From NCBI RefSeq assembly GCF_035046505.1, contig NC_089825.1:144001-208000 (forward strand): a stretch of DNA of 64,000 nucleotides, read 5' to 3'. Source of the stretch: Tiliqua scincoides (lineage: Eukaryota > Chordata > Lepidosauria > Squamata > Scincidae). Each line of letters starts with the position of its first letter. Position 1 is the stretch's first letter. Of the stretch, positions 60,290 to 64,000 are shown piece after piece. The notes beneath the pieces were generated by a model. The model was not told the DNA's origin. It saw only the letters and a program-made list of their open reading frames with translations, and searched no databases. The position numbers were made by a program, and so were the translations under genes.

Positions 60290-60775
60290 TTGTTAAGCGG
60301 TGCACGCCTGTATTTCTATCATATTTGGCCTACTGGCTACCTTTATTATTTGAAACGTTCCCTTGTAGAGCATTTTTACTCACAAGGCATAACATCAAGC
60401 CATCAGCCGTGTTACGTGGCAGATTTAATGGGATCCCTCAAAACGAGAGGTTATGTTCCTGCAGTATGGGCTCTATTGAAACACTCAACCATACATTGTC
60501 ATATTGTCCCCTCTATAGAGATCTTAGAAGCAAATAATCAGACCAGATACTGGGAAGGATGAGCCTGATTTGGATAAAGTTCAGTCCATGTTATCTGAGG
60601 AGACATTCAAGACAATGGAGAGGGTAGCAGCCTTCCTAAAACAGATTGCAAAGTCCTATGAAGTGAGTTCCAACATCCCTGCCCTCTAGGGAAACTATGC
60701 CTGCGTGATTCATACTGTTAAATTATGTTGATTGCATTTACGTTCGATATACATGTAATGCCAATAAAGGTTCTT
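60290..60775 (+). mobile_element. LINE 3' fragment, different family
   Basis: A degraded ORF2 end with a Cys-rich motif (LCSCSMGSIETLNHTLSYCP) typical of LINE C-terminal regions, an Ala/Lys-rich helix, and a tail 'aatgccaataaaggttcttt'. Frame breaks are present. Clade not determined. Confidence 0.55.
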
Positions 60776-61635
60776 TAAAAAACAAACACTAAACCCATTC
60801 ACTCCAAAGAAACCCAATGTTTCGCTTTCTCTCATACACAGACACACACCCTCCTATTTGTATTTATTTAAAACATTTAAATCCTGCCGTTCCAGAAGCT
60901 TAAGGTGGCTTATGTTTTGTATTTTAATTGAGTAACGCAAGTTAGAATACAGATTTCAAAATATTTAAAATGCAAACACACTTAATAAACCAGGGTAGCA
61001 AATAGTAAAAACAATTCTAAAAAACCCCTAAGCAGCAGTCAGTAAAAAGGCAGGATGCAAGAAGTTAAAACTGCTAAGGCAGCATGAAAAATAAATCCAC
61101 AATAAAAGTAACGGACCAGACATATCCTACCCTTACCAAAAGCCAATGCAAATAAAAATGCTTTTAGGCATCGCTGCAAACTCTACTGAAGGGGCAGATT
61201 TTAGATTTTCAGTTACTGAATTCCATAAAAGTGTATTTGTTCTTTGTAGTCGCTACAGATCCCTAACTGATTACCCTAAGATTTTCCTTCTGGTAGCAGG
61301 CATTAAGGCTGTCATTAAAACACACACACAGTACATCGCAAAATCACACACGTTTGCACTGTTTTGACACTGGCCCCCTTCAGCATCGTAGTCATCTTGT
61401 TCTTGCACGATGGGAGGGAAGCACAAGAATTCTCTTCCGATGACACCATCTCCACGGCAACCCACCGACAACGCAACAGACTTCCAACAGTACCACCAGC
61501 AGGCTGCAATCTGAGTCCACCCCCAGGAACGCAGCAGCCAGCGAGCGGAAGCAGAGAGAGAGCAGCTGAACCGGTCAACACGCACTCTTCCAAGAAGCCA
61601 GCCTCATCCGCTCCGTACGATCTAGACGGCAAAGC
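60776..61635. other. Upstream region of MINDY4
   Basis: A diverged repeat with the 'cttaaggtggcttatg' motif lies at about 60,860-61,000. The last 250 bases before the ATG are less AT-rich with scattered CpG and probably hold the promoter and 5'UTR. No TATA box was recognised. Confidence 0.45.
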
Positions 61636-61698
61636 ATGGAAGCTGCCTTTGTGGAGGAGGTGGCTGCATCTCTGGTGCGGGAGTTTCTCAGCAAAAAG
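61636..61698 (+). CDS. MINDY4: MINDY4 first coding exon
   Basis: The ATG at 61,636 encodes 21 residues, MEAAFVEEVAASLVREFL and SKK, ending at AAG/gtaaag. It closely matches the N-terminus of the human Lys48-chain deubiquitinase MINDY4 (FAM188B) as I remember it. The catalytic domain lies in later exons outside the window. Confidence 0.88.
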
Positions 61699-63156
61699 GT
61701 AAAGCAGCCTTACTGTGTTTGCTCAGTGCTTGTGCAGGGTCCGAGAAAAGCACAGTATTTTAAGCAGAACAGCCTACAAATTCGTCCTCTTCTCCTTGAA
61801 GCCGAGACAGACAAGAACTAAAGCTTCAAACCACAAGCATTTAGATGTAGGCTGGAACAATCTATGAAATGACTCTGGTGAATACATTTCCCACAATGCA
61901 TTTGAATTTCCCGTGACTGTGGATGTTAAGGTGAAGCTGGGAATTAAGAAAGGTTGCAGGTTTTCACTTTTAGGACATTTCACTAGGCACAATTTTTTGT
62001 AATTTCTACATTTTAGAAAACTGCAGCATTTAATATTGTCAGAATATTAATGCCAACTGTATCAAGCAGACAAAAGTTGTAATGTTAAAATGCAGGATTT
62101 TATTAAAGAATGTTGGTGACTCTTACTATTTAAGATTTCTAACATGATCCAAGACCTCCACAGCCTGCAGAATTTTAGGTCCTCCCTTCACCTTCCCCAC
62201 CCCAAGCTAAAGAGCCCCCCCTTTGAAAGGTGTTTTAGCAGATGTAAGGCAGATTCACATGTTGCTTGTGATCTGCATACCTGAATCTGTAAGGCAGGTA
62301 AGAATGATCTCGTTTTCCTGGCCACCCCTCCTCTGTGGGACCACACTGTGACCGACAGGTATTTTATCCCCAACGTTTTAATTTTATTTCAACCAAACAT
62401 TTTCTGCAACAGACAAGTATCTTTCCTAACTTTAACTGCTCCCAACAAACTGGGTATTTTTCAATAGAGACAAAATGGCACCAGATTTCACTGCTCTATC
62501 ACTAAGATCACTTTGCAAACCTTTATTTCAAAAGTAATGACTTCAGACAAATCCAAGTGTTGGAAAGTTGAGCTACTCAAGATGTATTTATTTCTGCATG
62601 AGCAGCATACATTTGGGAAAACAGTTCCATTAATTTTAGTAGAGGTGCTTAAACAGATCTGCAGGGTTTGCACAGCCTGTAATAAGCCATCTATTCCCAA
62701 ATCAGAAGGACCATCTTCTGCCAAGTCTACTTGCTCATTAAGATACTCCAAGCGTTTTGGGAAGTCTCTTGCTGACTTGGCTGCCAAGCATGTGGGAGAG
62801 TCCTTCCCTTTGGTGGCCCTCTGGCTTTGGACTCTGCCACAGAAGTATGGAGTTCCTTCACCCTTCCAACCTTCAAGAAAGTTCTCTAAAAACTATCTGT
62901 CCCTGCCAGTCCTTTGATGCATTATCAGGTGTCCTCTCCCAATGCAAGTACCAAAGCTGCAGCTCTCCCAAGCATCCTGCAGCTTTATAGTGAGATGCTG
63001 ATCGGGGACCAAGTTTGTGGCCTCACCCCTTCTTTTGGTTCTTCAATTAAAGTATGCTGGAGGAACTGTATATTAAGTTGACAGTGCAAGTTCTTAATTG
63101 TGAAACTAAGGCACACTTTCAGTACTCAAATTGGCAGTTCTTTCTTTCCTGCACAG
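61699..63156 (+). other. MINDY4: MINDY4 intron 1
   Basis: Canonical gtaaag donor and ttcctgcacag acceptor, about 1.46 kb. No other gene was recognised inside. Confidence 0.8.
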
Positions 63157-63276
63157 GGCTTGAAGAAGACAAGCATCATGATGGATGAAGAATTCCCACG
63201 TACAGCCCTCAGCATTAACAACAGAAACGAGCTTCGTACAGTTTTGCACCTGCAGTCTTTGTACAAAGAAAACAAG
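63157..63276 (+). CDS. MINDY4: MINDY4 second coding exon
   Basis: 40 codons, [20 protein letters not shown], then [12 protein letters not shown] and LYKENK, ending AAG/gtaagt. In phase with exon 1 and collinear with the human N-terminus (GLKKT, LSINNRN and LYKENK are conserved). This N-terminal region precedes the MINDY catalytic domain. Confidence 0.9.
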
Positions 63277-64000
63277 GTAAGTATCCCTTGTGCAACATTT
63301 CCAAATAACCTCAAAAACTGGTTTTTTTAAAATTCAAGTCTTTTGTTTTTGAGTGCCCAAAGTGACAATGGATCAGTCCGTGAGCTGGTGCCTCAGAGCC
63401 AAACATGAGAATCTAAATCTGCTCGAAGGCAGGGTGGGCTGAGCGCTAAGGGAAGGCCAGTTTGTGTCTGCGCTTTAGTCTCCGAATGGGGCAGTATGCC
63501 TGAAATGAGACAGGGTGGAGGGAGTCACACATCTCTTACTGAAGGAACTATCACAAAGCTTGACTGAAGTATGCAAACGATCTTCCAATTATAAAGGAGC
63601 ACCACAGTAGAAGTAATGATATTGAGTGGGCACACTGACATGGCTTAGGTGGCAGTTCTGTCACGCTTAGCTGGGAGCAAGTCACATTGAACCCAGCAGG
63701 TCCGACTTGCATGTACACACGTGCTCAGTTGTGTGAAGGCTGTGGGTTTGCAGGAATGCCAGCTTTGCTTTAGTAATTGCTATCGCCTCACAAGATTTAA
63801 TGAATTTTTATCTTGCCTCTCTACAACCCCATGGGGTACCCAAGGCAGCTTACAACATAAAAACATAAATTAAGATTAAAACATTAGAACATTAAAACAA
63901 ATCAGACCCCCAATGGATCACCGACTAAAATCACATTCATTTTTAAAAAGTGACAGCCCAGAAATGCCAACAAAGCCACTCTGAAAAAAAGCGGTTTTGC
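63277..64000 (+). other. MINDY4: MINDY4 intron 2, partial
   Basis: Intronic sequence to the window edge. From about 63,785 it contains a dispersed repeat with 'ggggtacccaaggcagctta' and A-rich runs, similar in type to the one near 60,880. Confidence 0.6.

Overview
The window is vertebrate, most likely squamate reptile, nuclear DNA. It contains spliced vertebrate genes (DPP3, MINDY4), a CR1 LINE with an octamer 3' end, a 5S rRNA-derived SINE, a DD34D mariner and hAT-like repeats. The repeat calls rest on pattern recognition, not on a database search.

Bases 1-36,668 form a head-to-tail stack of non-LTR retrotransposons, all on the + strand, separated by short blocks of vertebrate telomeric repeat (CCCTAA)n and variant hexamers. 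I label the elements A (1-8,249), B (8,303-11,099), B2 (11,159-12,694), C (12,811-18,069), D1 (18,111-24,404), D2 (24,446-35,996) and E (36,027-36,646). Each complete unit has an ORF1 protein (helical N-terminal region, charged/RS-rich linker, RRM-like core, three CCHC knuckles) and an ORF2 protein (APE-type endonuclease, reverse transcriptase with an HADD active site, C-terminal CCHC motif, usually ending Pro-Ile-Thr). The 3' end of each copy is a short unit ending CCTAA, often duplicated, that runs straight into telomeric repeat. Most copies are 5'-truncated and their 5' ends abut another telomeric block. This suggests LINEs that insert into, or are added onto, telomeres. The strand polarity would place the chromosome tip to the left of the window. 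ORF2 of A and D2 is open from end to end, ORF2 of B is open but lacks the endonuclease, and ORF1 of A is open as far as it is visible.

Bases 36,669-50,000 are host DNA. Fourteen exons on the minus strand encode the C-terminal three quarters of dipeptidyl peptidase 3 (DPP3), including the HELLGH and EECRAE zinc motifs and the stop codon. The exons for roughly the first 167 residues were not found. An unidentified plus-strand pair of candidate exons lies at 49.2-49.9 kb.

Bases 50,000-54,480 hold a second, decayed cluster of the same LINE group, made only of a 3' tail and ORF1 fragments, with telomeric repeats in both orientations. Then come a 1.5-1.7 kb noncoding repeat present in about three diverged copies (54.7-58.4 kb, one carrying a truncated mariner), hAT-like and LINE fragments, and the first two coding exons of MINDY4 on the plus strand (61,636 onward). 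DPP3 and MINDY4 lie on different chromosomes in human. A truncated DPP3 sandwiched between two telomere-LINE clusters next to MINDY4 therefore looks like a subtelomeric rearrangement or chromosome-end capture, unless it is an assembly error.
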